The notes beneath the pieces are model-generated. The model was not told where the DNA came from. It was given only the letters and a program-made list of their open reading frames with translations, and searched no databases. From positions 1 through 57,815 of the forward strand of contig JAHEDT010000016.1 of the NCBI GenBank assembly GCA_024641085.1: DNA of 57,815 nt, in the 5' to 3' direction. This DNA comes from Geobacteraceae bacterium. GTDB lineage: Bacteria > Desulfobacterota > Desulfuromonadia > Desulfuromonadales > BM103. Shown here piece by piece: positions 34,388 to 41,834 of the stretch. The translations under genes and the position numbers were made by a program. Position 1 is the first letter of the stretch, and the number at the start of each line of letters is the position of its first letter.

Positions 34388-36157
34388 ATGGAAATCACCC
34401 TCACTCTGCTGATCCTGCTGATCGCTATCACCCTCTTTGCCACGGAATGGATTCCCATGGACCTGGTCAGCATCATGGTGCTCCTGGCCGTGGGCCTGAC
34501 CGGACTGGTCACCCCTGAAGAGGCATTTTCCGGATTCAGCAGTCCTGCCGTCATAACCGTGGCCGCCATGTTCGTTCTCGGAGCAGGAATCTCGCATACC
34601 GGCGCGATATCCACGCTGGGCGAGCACCTGATCCGCATGACCGGCCACAGCCAACCGCTCATGATCGCCTCGATCATGGGCACGGTGGCGTTCTTTTCAG
34701 CGTTCATCAACAATATCGGGGCAACCGCAGTCCTCATGCCGGTGGTTATCACGATGGCCCGCAGAACCAAGCTGCCAACCAGCAAACTGCTGATCCCGCT
34801 CGCCTTCGGCTCGCTGCTTGGCGGGGTCTGCACCATGATCGGCACCCCGCCCAACATCCTGATCAGCACCCTGCTCCAGCAATACACCGGTCAAGGATTC
34901 AGGATATTTGACTTCACACCGCTCGGTGTCGTCCTGTTGGCCTGTGGGATCAGCTACATGTCCCTGTTCGGGTACAAGTTGTTGCCTCTGCGCAAATCCG
35001 GAACCTTGACCGAAGCTTATCAGGTCAAGGAATACATTACCGAAGTGGAGATCCTCGAGGGCTCGCCACTGAAAGGCAAAACCATCAGCCAGAGCATGCT
35101 GGAAAGCGAGCTCAACATGAAGGTTCGCGCCCTGTTGCGTGACCGGCGCAAATATCCTCGACCGCAACGCAACCGCAAACTGCGCGTCGGCGACATCCTG
35201 TTCCTGGAAGGTGACCCGCAGGGGATTTTGAAGGTCAGGAAAGAAAAGGGGCTGGCCGTAGTCCCCGAACGTGACAACCCGCTGCCCGGCACATCGGAAC
35301 GGGAGATCGTGGTGGTCGAAGCATCGCTGACCTCGACCAGCGACATGGTCGGCAAGACCTTACGCCAGGAGCGCTTTGCTGAAAATCACGGTCTGGCCGT
35401 TCTGGCCATCTGGCGCAGCGGCGCCCCGGTGGTGCGCAAGGTCGATCACGTTATTTTGCGCTACGGCGATGTACTGCTGCTGCAGGGGCCAGAGGAGAAA
35501 GTGCGTCATCTCGCTAAAGGACACGGGTTCCTGGTCTTGGGAGGCGTTGATCCGGTTCCATACCGCCCCCGCCGGGCACCGATTGCCGTGGTGACGATAA
35601 TCGGCGTCATCCTGATGAGTGTCACGGGAACCGCCCCGATCGTGATTGCCGCCACTCTCGGGGCCCTGATCATGATTCTGTCCAAGTGCCTGACCATCAA
35701 GGAGGCCTACAACAGTATCGACTGGCCGATTATCCTCTTGATTGCCGGCACCCTGCCCCTCGGGCATGCCATGGAAAACAGCGGCGCAGCAAAACTCCTC
35801 GCCGACATGATTATCGGTGGAGTCGGCTCATTCGGCCCCTGGGTGGTTCTCGGGGCGGTTTTCCTGATTACCTTCTGCCTGACCGAAGTCATGAGCCACG
35901 CGGCTGCGGCCGTGTTGGTGGCGCCGATCGCCTACAACACCGCCATCGACATGGCGGTGTCCCCCCGGCCATTCTTCATGGCGGTCGCAGTTGCTGCCTC
36001 GATGTGCTTCATGACGCCGATCAGCCACCAGTCCAATGCCCTGGTCATGGGGCCGGGAGGCTACAAGTTCTTTGACTACACCAAGGCTGGAGCCCCCCTC
36101 AATATCCTGGTCTGGATCATCGCAACCCTGCTGATTCCCCTGTTGTTTCCATTTTAG
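34388..36157 (+). CDS. SLC13/DASS-type anion transporter with RCK_C (TrkA_C) domains
   Basis: A 589-aa inner-membrane transporter. An N-terminal block of helices (1-200) contains FINNIGATAVLMP and MIGTPPNIL, as in the CitMHS/SLC13 group. Residues about 210-395 hold two soluble RCK_C-type domains (YITEVEILEGSPLKGKTI and EIVVVEASLTSTSDMVGKTL, given in part). A second block of helices (395-589) contains PISHQSNALVMGPGGY. Likely substrates are sulfate, dicarboxylates or another small anion; the sequence alone does not decide. AGGA lies about 7 nt before the ATG. It appears monocistronic. Confidence 0.88.
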   Translation: MEITLTLLILLIAITLFATEWIPMDLVSIMVLLAVGLTGLVTPEEAFSGFSSPAVITVAAMFVLGAGISHTGAISTLGEHLIRMTGHSQPLMIASIMGTVAFFSAFINNIGATAVLMPVVITMARRTKLPTSKLLIPLAFGSLLGGVCTMIGTPPNILISTLLQQYTGQGFRIFDFTPLGVVLLACGISYMSLFGYKLLPLRKSGTLTEAYQVKEYITEVEILEGSPLKGKTISQSMLESELNMKVRALLRDRRKYPRPQRNRKLRVGDILFLEGDPQGILKVRKEKGLAVVPERDNPLPGTSEREIVVVEASLTSTSDMVGKTLRQERFAENHGLAVLAIWRSGAPVVRKVDHVILRYGDVLLLQGPEEKVRHLAKGHGFLVLGGVDPVPYRPRRAPIAVVTIIGVILMSVTGTAPIVIAATLGALIMILSKCLTIKEAYNSIDWPIILLIAGTLPLGHAMENSGAAKLLADMIIGGVGSFGPWVVLGAVFLITFCLTEVMSHAAAAVLVAPIAYNTAIDMAVSPRPFFMAVAVAASMCFMTPISHQSNALVMGPGGYKFFDYTKAGAPLNILVWIIATLLIPLLFPF

Positions 36158-36187
36158 GAGACTATCGGACTACCGGGCCGCGCTTCG

Positions 36188-37075
36188 TCAAAAATTTTCT
36201 TCGGAAAAATCCGGCACGTCATTGAACCAGGCAGGATGCTGCCGGGCCATCAGCAAGGCCTGTTCCGCTTGCTGGATAAGCCTTGCGCGGTCCTTCGGAT
36301 AAGAGCCGGCCAGGTTGAGGATGTTGGAGACATGGTTGGAACGCAGAATGGTTTTCTGCGGATTGAGATGACGGACGATTTCGAGGGTCTCTTCGAGGAT
36401 GCCACCGTTGGTCTGCAGGGTAAGCGAACGCAGAAAATCGTCGTTGTGGCGATGGAACATGGTCAGCAATGAGAAAAATTCCGGAGAAAGTTCCGTGATC
36501 CATCTGGCCGTCGCCCGGGCATGTTCCCGGCTGCGCTCCTGGCCCGCCAAGCCGAGGATCGCCGTCACCGAAAGCTTCAGGCCCGCCTGCCGGGCTTTGC
36601 GGCACAAAGCGAGCATCTCTTCCGGCGTGAAACCCTTGCACACTGCGGCGAGGGTCTGCGTGTCACCGCTTTCCAGGCCGAAGTAAAGAATCCGCAGCTT
36701 CTTTTCGCGCAGCAGACCAAGCTCTGCTAACGACTTGCTCTGCAGACTGCGCGGCGAGGCATAGATACCGACCCGGGCCAGGCTCGGGAAATTGTCCACC
36801 AGGAGATCAAGGATTTCGAGCAGCCCGGCTTGCGGATAGACCAGGGCATCGCCATCGGCCAGGAAAACCCGCTGGATCTGCGCTTTGTAGGAAGCGGGAA
36901 TCCCGGTTATTTCAGCCTTGATCTCGGCAACCGCACGCACCTTGAAACGTTTGGTCTTGTACATCCCGCAGAAGGTGCAATGATTCTGGGAGCAGCCCAG
37001 GGTGATCTGGAAGATCTGGCTGTGCGCCTCGCTCGGCGGCCGGTACAGCGGGTAGTCGTATGACAAGTAGCTCAT
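36188..37075 (-). CDS. radical SAM protein (B12-independent, Elp3/coproporphyrinogen-oxidase-like fold)
   Basis: A 295-aa radical SAM enzyme of unknown substrate. The cluster motif CSQNHCTFC (CxxxxCxxC spacing from the first Cys; the following FCGMY is typical of this subgroup) lies near residue 30. VFLADGDALVYP, ILYFGLESGDTQTL and VTAILGLAGQERS are typical of the family. No B12 domain or extra cluster domain is seen. The ATG at 37075 is preferred because the family start aligns there; an ATG 12 codons earlier is possible. Neighbours give no clue. Confidence 0.82.
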   Translation of the reverse strand: MSYLSYDYPLYRPPSEAHSQIFQITLGCSQNHCTFCGMYKTKRFKVRAVAEIKAEITGIPASYKAQIQRVFLADGDALVYPQAGLLEILDLLVDNFPSLARVGIYASPRSLQSKSLAELGLLREKKLRILYFGLESGDTQTLAAVCKGFTPEEMLALCRKARQAGLKLSVTAILGLAGQERSREHARATARWITELSPEFFSLLTMFHRHNDDFLRSLTLQTNGGILEETLEIVRHLNPQKTILRSNHVSNILNLAGSYPKDRARLIQQAEQALLMARQHPAWFNDVPDFSEENF

Positions 37076-37226
37076 GCCAGTCTGCGTCCTGAGTGGCGCG
37101 GGAAGATCCACACCGCCAACCAGAATCCTCTTGATTCATCTTGTATGTCCAGTGACAAAGGGCTCGACCGGTCAGGCTCTTCTCCGTCTGACTGTTTGAC
37201 TTGCATCGCCACGCACTTCGCACCGC

Positions 37227-38399
37227 TCATCGTTTCGTTTCCCCCTCGATCATGGTGATATAGCGACGGGCCTCTTCGGCCACGTCAGGCGTTTGCGCCA
37301 GGTCGACGGCCGCCAGGAAATAGTGCCAGGCGGCCGTTGCTGAGCGGTCGTTGTGGAGCATGGCCCGCCCGGCACCCAGGTAGGCCCGGTCAAGTCCTTT
37401 ATCACCCGGTCGCTCGGCGATCAGCCTCCGGAATACGGTCAAGGCCTCATCGTGAGCACCACTGGTCAGAAGATGCTCGCCGATGGTGATGATGTGCTGG
37501 GTCGATATCTGGCCACGCTGGGTGCGGCTGTCCAGACTGGCAAAGCGCGCCGCGGCGTGGGCCAGGTCGTTGCTGGCTATGGATCGGAGGATGTCGGTCA
37601 CGGCATCCACCAGTTTGGCCCGTTGGCGACCCACTTTGGGGGTGGATCGCTGCGCGCGCGACAGCTGCGGCAGACGGTCGATGGCCACGGCCATGGCGAG
37701 GCCGGCGAAGAAACCGCCGATGTGTGCGCCATAGGCTACGCCGCTGCCTTCAGCCGAAGTCATGATGAAAGGCAGAAGGTTGTCGATCACCAGGAAAACT
37801 CCGAGCACGATTCGGGCGGGGATCAGCACGGTGGTCATGATCAGGGGGAAGAGAAACACGAACACTTTGATTCGATTGTGCGGGAACCATAAGAAATAGA
37901 AGCCGAGGACCCCGGAAATCGCCCCCGAGGCACCGAGCATCGGGACTTGTGAATGCGGCACGAACATGCAGAAAAAGAGCGTGGCGATAAGACCGCTGCC
38001 GAGATAGGCGACCAGGTATCCGACATGGCCGAGCCGGTGTTCAACGTTGTCGCCGTAAATCCAGAGGAACAGCATGTTCCCGGCAAGGTGCATCCAGCCG
38101 GCATGCAGGAACATCGCCGAGAACATACTCATCAGGGAGAATTCGGCCGGCCGGAATCCATACTTGAAGACCACCAGGTCGTAAGCGGTAATATGGTCGT
38201 AAATCAGCTGCGACGGCCAATCGCCGCGGGCACCGATGAGGTGCAGATACTCCAGCAGCGCCGGGTCGTTGAGATCGGGGCGCGCCATACTCAAGGGAAG
38301 CGTAACCGCAACGAACACGGCAATATTGAGCCCGATCAACAACCAGTTGACATAGGGAGGTGTTTTGGGGTTGGGGACATCGCCGATCGGCAGGAGCAT
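37227..38399 (-). CDS. rhomboid family intramembrane serine protease with C-terminal helical repeats
   Basis: A 390-aa membrane protein. The six-helix rhomboid core spans residues 15-240. Catalytic features are His104 and Asn108 in WMHLAGNMLFLW, Ser158 in LGASGAIS, and His226 in YGAHIGGFFAG. A linker (241-275) and about 110 aa of TPR-like helical sequence follow (LASLDSRTQRG, VFRRLIAERPGD). It cleaves substrates within the membrane; its targets are unknown. It starts near the upstream FAH gene and is divergent from it. Confidence 0.92.
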   Translation of the reverse strand: MLLPIGDVPNPKTPPYVNWLLIGLNIAVFVAVTLPLSMARPDLNDPALLEYLHLIGARGDWPSQLIYDHITAYDLVVFKYGFRPAEFSLMSMFSAMFLHAGWMHLAGNMLFLWIYGDNVEHRLGHVGYLVAYLGSGLIATLFFCMFVPHSQVPMLGASGAISGVLGFYFLWFPHNRIKVFVFLFPLIMTTVLIPARIVLGVFLVIDNLLPFIMTSAEGSGVAYGAHIGGFFAGLAMAVAIDRLPQLSRAQRSTPKVGRQRAKLVDAVTDILRSIASNDLAHAAARFASLDSRTQRGQISTQHIITIGEHLLTSGAHDEALTVFRRLIAERPGDKGLDRAYLGAGRAMLHNDRSATAAWHYFLAAVDLAQTPDVAEEARRYITMIEGETKR

Positions 38400-38499
38400 T
38401 GATCTTCTCGCTCAGGCTTGAAAATCTTTGGCAACAGCAATTTACCATAACACAGGACTGCGCTCTCACCACAAATTCACAAGCGGCAGAATTACTCTG

Positions 38500-38534
38500 T
38501 ATTCCAACCTTGCTATTCTGTATTCTGTCTCCCG
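38500..38534. repeat. 7-nt-period array upstream of the FAH gene
   Basis: In-phase heptads TATTCCA, ACCTTGC, TATTCTG, TATTCTG and TCTCCCG lie 42 nt before the ATG of the FAH-family gene. Confidence 0.55.
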
Positions 38535-38575
38535 TAGGCCATTCACCAATCAACCACCTCTCCCTGGAGACCGAC

Positions 38576-39226
38576 ATGCACACTGTAGAACTTGACGGAC
38601 GCAAAATTCCGGTCGGAAAAATCGTCTGCATCGGCCGCAACTATGCCGAACATATCAAAGAGTTGGGCAACAAGACCCCGGACAAGCCAGTCATCTTCAT
38701 GAAGCCGGCCACCGCCATCCTTGCCTCGGGCGGCAAAATCATCATTCCGGCTTACTCCGATGACTGTCATCACGAGATCGAGCTCGCGGCATTAATCGGC
38801 AAAAAGGCCAAGGCCGTCAGCGTGGAGCAGGCGCTTGACCACGTCGCCGGTTACGCGGTGGCCCTGGATCTGACGCTGCGCGACGTGCAAAGCGCACAAA
38901 AGGAGAAAGGCCTCCCCTGGGAAATCGCCAAGGCCTTCGACACCTCCTGCCCGCTTTCGGCGTTTGTACCGGCAGCCCGGATCAGCGATCCGCAAAGCCT
39001 GCAGCTCAGACTGGTCGTGAACGGAGAGGTGCGCCAGGATGGCAACACCTGCGACATGATGCGTACGACAGCGCAACTGATTGCAGCGGTCTCGGCTTAT
39101 TTCACCCTCGAGGAAGGCGACATCGTGCTCACCGGCACCCCGGCAGGGGTTGGCAGAATCCGCAGCGGCGACTGCCTTGAGGCGACCATCGAACAGGTCG
39201 GCAGCCTGACCGTCACAGTTGTTTGA
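38576..39226 (+). CDS. fumarylacetoacetate hydrolase family protein
   Basis: A 216-aa enzyme of the FAH fold, probably an acylpyruvate hydrolase or oxaloacetate decarboxylase/tautomerase-like. Motifs: KIVCIGRNYAEHIKELGN, VIFMKPATAIL, the metal-binding region CHHEIELAALIGK, VALDLTLRDVQ, WEIAKAFDTSCP and VLTGTPAGVG. The metal-ligand acidic residues appear to be present. The start at 38576 has GGAG 6 nt upstream; the frame is open further upstream through a repeat array. The substrate is not determined. Confidence 0.9.
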   Translation: MHTVELDGRKIPVGKIVCIGRNYAEHIKELGNKTPDKPVIFMKPATAILASGGKIIIPAYSDDCHHEIELAALIGKKAKAVSVEQALDHVAGYAVALDLTLRDVQSAQKEKGLPWEIAKAFDTSCPLSAFVPAARISDPQSLQLRLVVNGEVRQDGNTCDMMRTTAQLIAAVSAYFTLEEGDIVLTGTPAGVGRIRSGDCLEATIEQVGSLTVTVV

Positions 39227-39253
39227 AGCTGCTGAATACGACATGTTGACCAG

Positions 39254-39287
39254 GAACTTTGCCTTGCCTGCCGGCGGGGCAAAGTTC
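39254..39287. terminator. hairpin after the FAH gene
   Basis: GAACTTTGCC at 39254-39263 pairs perfectly with GGCAAAGTTC at 39278-39287. It lies 28 nt after the stop, without a T run. Confidence 0.5.
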
Positions 39288-39334
39288 TCGCGTTAACGGT
39301 TTTACAACGGACCTCGGCCCACCCCAAGCCCCGC

Positions 39335-39390
39335 TCGCACCTCACACGTCTCACTTCTCACTTCTCACTTCGCGCTTCGCGCTTCGTATT
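39335..39390. repeat. 8-unit 7-nt-period array at the 3' end of nfi
   Basis: Eight in-phase heptads: TCGCACC, TCACACG, TCTCACT three times, TCGCGCT twice and TCGTATT. It overlaps the last codons and the stop of endonuclease V (39365-39390), so its terminal residues are encoded by the array. Confidence 0.8.
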
Positions 39391-40060
39391 GCAACCTGAG
39401 CCGGTTGCTCAACAGGTGCGCCTGGCGGGTCGGTTCCGGCAAGCGGTACCCGCGGCAGCAATGTAACGCCGCTTCGGCGGCAGACTGAAGATTGATTTTG
39501 TGCCCCGCAGAAATATAGAGCGGTTTGACGCGAGCCTTGGTTCTGACGACCCGCCCGATCACCTCTCCATCGTCGTAGAGCGGCGTCCAGACCCCCTTCG
39601 CCTCCGTCGGCATGGCAGCGGCACCGCAGAGGCGGCTTTTTGCACAGCCGACGGTTGGCAGGTCCAGCCACAAACCGAGATGACTGGCCAGGCCGAGCCG
39701 ACGGGGATGAGCAACGCCCTGGGCATCGGCGAGGATCAAATCGGGCGTTATCGAGAGGTGGCAAAAGGCCTGTAACAGGATCGGCAACTCACGGAAGGAG
39801 AGCAGTCCGGGGACATATGGGAATGTGACTGCGCCGCTGGCCGTGGCGGTCTCGAGAATCTCCATGGAATGGTAGTCAAGCACCACCACGGCAGCATGGA
39901 ACTGCCCGCCCCGGCGCCGATAAGAGACATCGACACCGGCCACTGTTGCCAAAGGTTGCGGCAAACCTGCGTGGAGATCGACCTGGCCGGCCAGGCTCTT
40001 CTGTAGAGCAACGGCCTCGCGAGGAGACAGCATCCAGGTATGAAGGCGTTCAAACTGCAT
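39365..40060 (-). CDS. nfi: endonuclease V
   Basis: Repair nuclease that cuts near deoxyinosine; 231 aa. Catalytic residues are Asp44 in GVDVSY, Glu91 in PYVPGLLSFRE, and Asp112 in ADAQGVAHPRR, followed by LGLASHLG. KPLYISAGHKI near the C-terminus is also typical. The last residues (EARSAK) are encoded by a 7-nt repeat array, so the original C-terminus may have been replaced. It lies about 40 nt downstream of the dehydrogenase gene on the same strand. Confidence 0.95.
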   Translation of the reverse strand: MQFERLHTWMLSPREAVALQKSLAGQVDLHAGLPQPLATVAGVDVSYRRRGGQFHAAVVVLDYHSMEILETATASGAVTFPYVPGLLSFRELPILLQAFCHLSITPDLILADAQGVAHPRRLGLASHLGLWLDLPTVGCAKSRLCGAAAMPTEAKGVWTPLYDDGEVIGRVVRTKARVKPLYISAGHKINLQSAAEAALHCCRGYRLPEPTRQAHLLSNRLRLQYEARSAK

Positions 40061-40103
40061 AGCCGTGTTCCGCGCTCTTTGTGCCCCGTCCCGGTGCCCT
40101 GCT

Positions 40104-41057
40104 TTAAGTCACCTGGTTCTGCGGTGCCCCGCCGATAAAAGCCCGAAGATTGGCAACCACCGTATCCAGAAGGCGCTGGCGTGCGGCCTGGGTGGCCCAG
40201 GCCAGGTGCGGGGTAATAAAGCAGTTCGGCGCAGCCAAAAGCGGGTTGTCGGCCGGTGGAGGCTCTTTAGCCAGGACATCCAGCCCGGCACCGGCGATTT
40301 CGCCGTGGGACAACGCTGCCGCCAGGGCCGCCTCATCAACCAGGAGGCCACGGCTGGTGTTGATCAGGTACGCCGATTTTTTCATCAGGGCCAGGCGCTC
40401 GGCATTGACCAGTTTTTCCGTTTGCGGGGTCAGCGGACAATGCAGGCTGAGAACATCGGCGGCGGCGAAAAGCTCGTCGAGACCGACGAAGCTCACTTCC
40501 CCGGCCTGAGCGGGGTCTACGGTTCGAGTGTGCACCAGGACACGCATGCCGAAAGCGGCCGCCATGCGTGCGACGACCCGCCCGATATCACCGTAACCGA
40601 CGATGCCGAATACTTTTCCGGCCAATTCAACCTGGGCGGTCTCCTGGAAGGAAAAGTCAGGGCAGTTCGTCCAGGCCCCCTGCCGAACCCGCTCGGCATG
40701 CCGCGCAACGCCGCGGGCCAGTTCAAGCAACAGGGCGAAGACATGCTGGGCCACCGACGGGGCACCGTAAGCGGGAACATTGGTGACCACGATGCCATGC
40801 TTGCGGGCAGCGTCCAGATCGACGATATTGACCCCGGTCGCCTGCACACCGATGTAGCGCAAAGATGGCAAGGCCGCTATGTCTGCTGCATCGACAATCG
40901 TTTTGTTGGTGATCAGGACGTCAGCTCCCGCCGCACGCTCACGAATCATGTCGGTCGGAGTGCGCTCATGGACCATCAGTTCACCCAGTTGGGCCAGCTC
41001 ACTCCAGGAGAGATCTCCCGGGTTAAGCGTATAGCCATCGAGAACGACTATTTTCAC
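40104..41057 (-). CDS. D-2-hydroxyacid dehydrogenase (glycerate/hydroxypyruvate reductase-like)
   Basis: A 317-aa NAD(P)-dependent dehydrogenase. The catalytic Arg lies in YIGVQATGVNIVD or INTSRGLLVDE, the catalytic Glu in GLDVLAKEPPP, and His in CFITPHLAWAT; the NAD-binding loop is GIVGYGDIGRVVARM. The sequence most resembles glycerate dehydrogenases. Specificity cannot be set by eye. It may share a transcript with nfi. Confidence 0.92.
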   Translation of the reverse strand: MKIVVLDGYTLNPGDLSWSELAQLGELMVHERTPTDMIRERAAGADVLITNKTIVDAADIAALPSLRYIGVQATGVNIVDLDAARKHGIVVTNVPAYGAPSVAQHVFALLLELARGVARHAERVRQGAWTNCPDFSFQETAQVELAGKVFGIVGYGDIGRVVARMAAAFGMRVLVHTRTVDPAQAGEVSFVGLDELFAAADVLSLHCPLTPQTEKLVNAERLALMKKSAYLINTSRGLLVDEAALAAALSHGEIAGAGLDVLAKEPPPADNPLLAAPNCFITPHLAWATQAARQRLLDTVVANLRAFIGGAPQNQVT

Positions 41058-41235
41058 GACGTGCCCCTTTCTGTTCGCCCCTTAGGCCGTCACTCAGGCG
41101 GGTGTCAACCAGGTGAACCCGATACCCATGATCCAACTCGTCATGCATGCAGCTTGACCGCCCCGTGGCACCCACCGGCGGGCCCCAGGCTGAATGAGCA
41201 CACACCAGTTAAGAATGCCTTGGCATGATTCAGAG

Positions 41236-41646
41236 TCAACGGCGAAACAGGACTATTTTCTTTATGCCGAAATTCACGACAAAAACTATAGCAGTGACGA
41301 TGATTTTTGCGACCAGGTAATGGGTTTTTCCGAACTCGACAAGCAGCCATAACAAAGCCTCGTTCAGAAAGAGGCAAATGATACTGGTCAGGACAAAAAG
41401 CGAAAATTCAAAAACGACCTTGTTATAACGACGCTCGACAAACACCCACTTGACGCACAGCAGGTAGCTCATCACCATCCCGACGGACACGGCGACCAGG
41501 TTTGACCAGAGGTAGTTGATGCCGGCGACTTCGGTCAGCAGCACCAGCACCAGGATGTCGGTCAGGAATGTCAGGCTCCCTGCCCAGAAGTACCGGGCAA
41601 ATTCCGTGCGGCTGGCGTGATAGATGATTTTTCTGATCGGCGTCAT
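41236..41646 (-). CDS. GtrA-like four-helix membrane protein
   Basis: A 136-aa protein with four membrane helices and the GtrA start (FARYFWAGSLTFLTDILVLVLL, shown only in part) and end (VVNFGIKKIVLF). GtrA proteins are thought to help flip lipid-linked sugars in surface polysaccharide or glycosylation systems. No glycosyltransferase is next to it, which is unusual. It probably stands alone. Confidence 0.88.
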   Translation of the reverse strand: MTPIRKIIYHASRTEFARYFWAGSLTFLTDILVLVLLTEVAGINYLWSNLVAVSVGMVMSYLLCVKWVFVERRYNKVVFEFSLFVLTSIICLFLNEALLWLLVEFGKTHYLVAKIIVTAIVFVVNFGIKKIVLFRR

Positions 41647-41779
41647 GGTCAGTTATGCAAAACCCTCAAAAATGCAGCGCTACTTTGGTGCCGGCAAGAA
41701 AACAACGCTAGAGTCTGGTCGCCTGCCAGGTCTTTGCTCCCAGACCGTGCGGATTTCTCCACCAAGCCGTCCGGAATGC

Positions 41780-41808
41780 AAGAGCCCCCGGCGCAGCCGG
41801 GGGCTCTT
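41780..41808. terminator. strong hairpin terminator downstream of ppdK
   Basis: AAGAGCCCCCGGC pairs with GCCGGGGGCTCTT around a 3-nt loop. On the minus strand it lies 27 nt after the ppdK stop. Confidence 0.85.
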
Positions 41809-41834
41809 ATTATGCCACGATCAGAAAGGAATGT

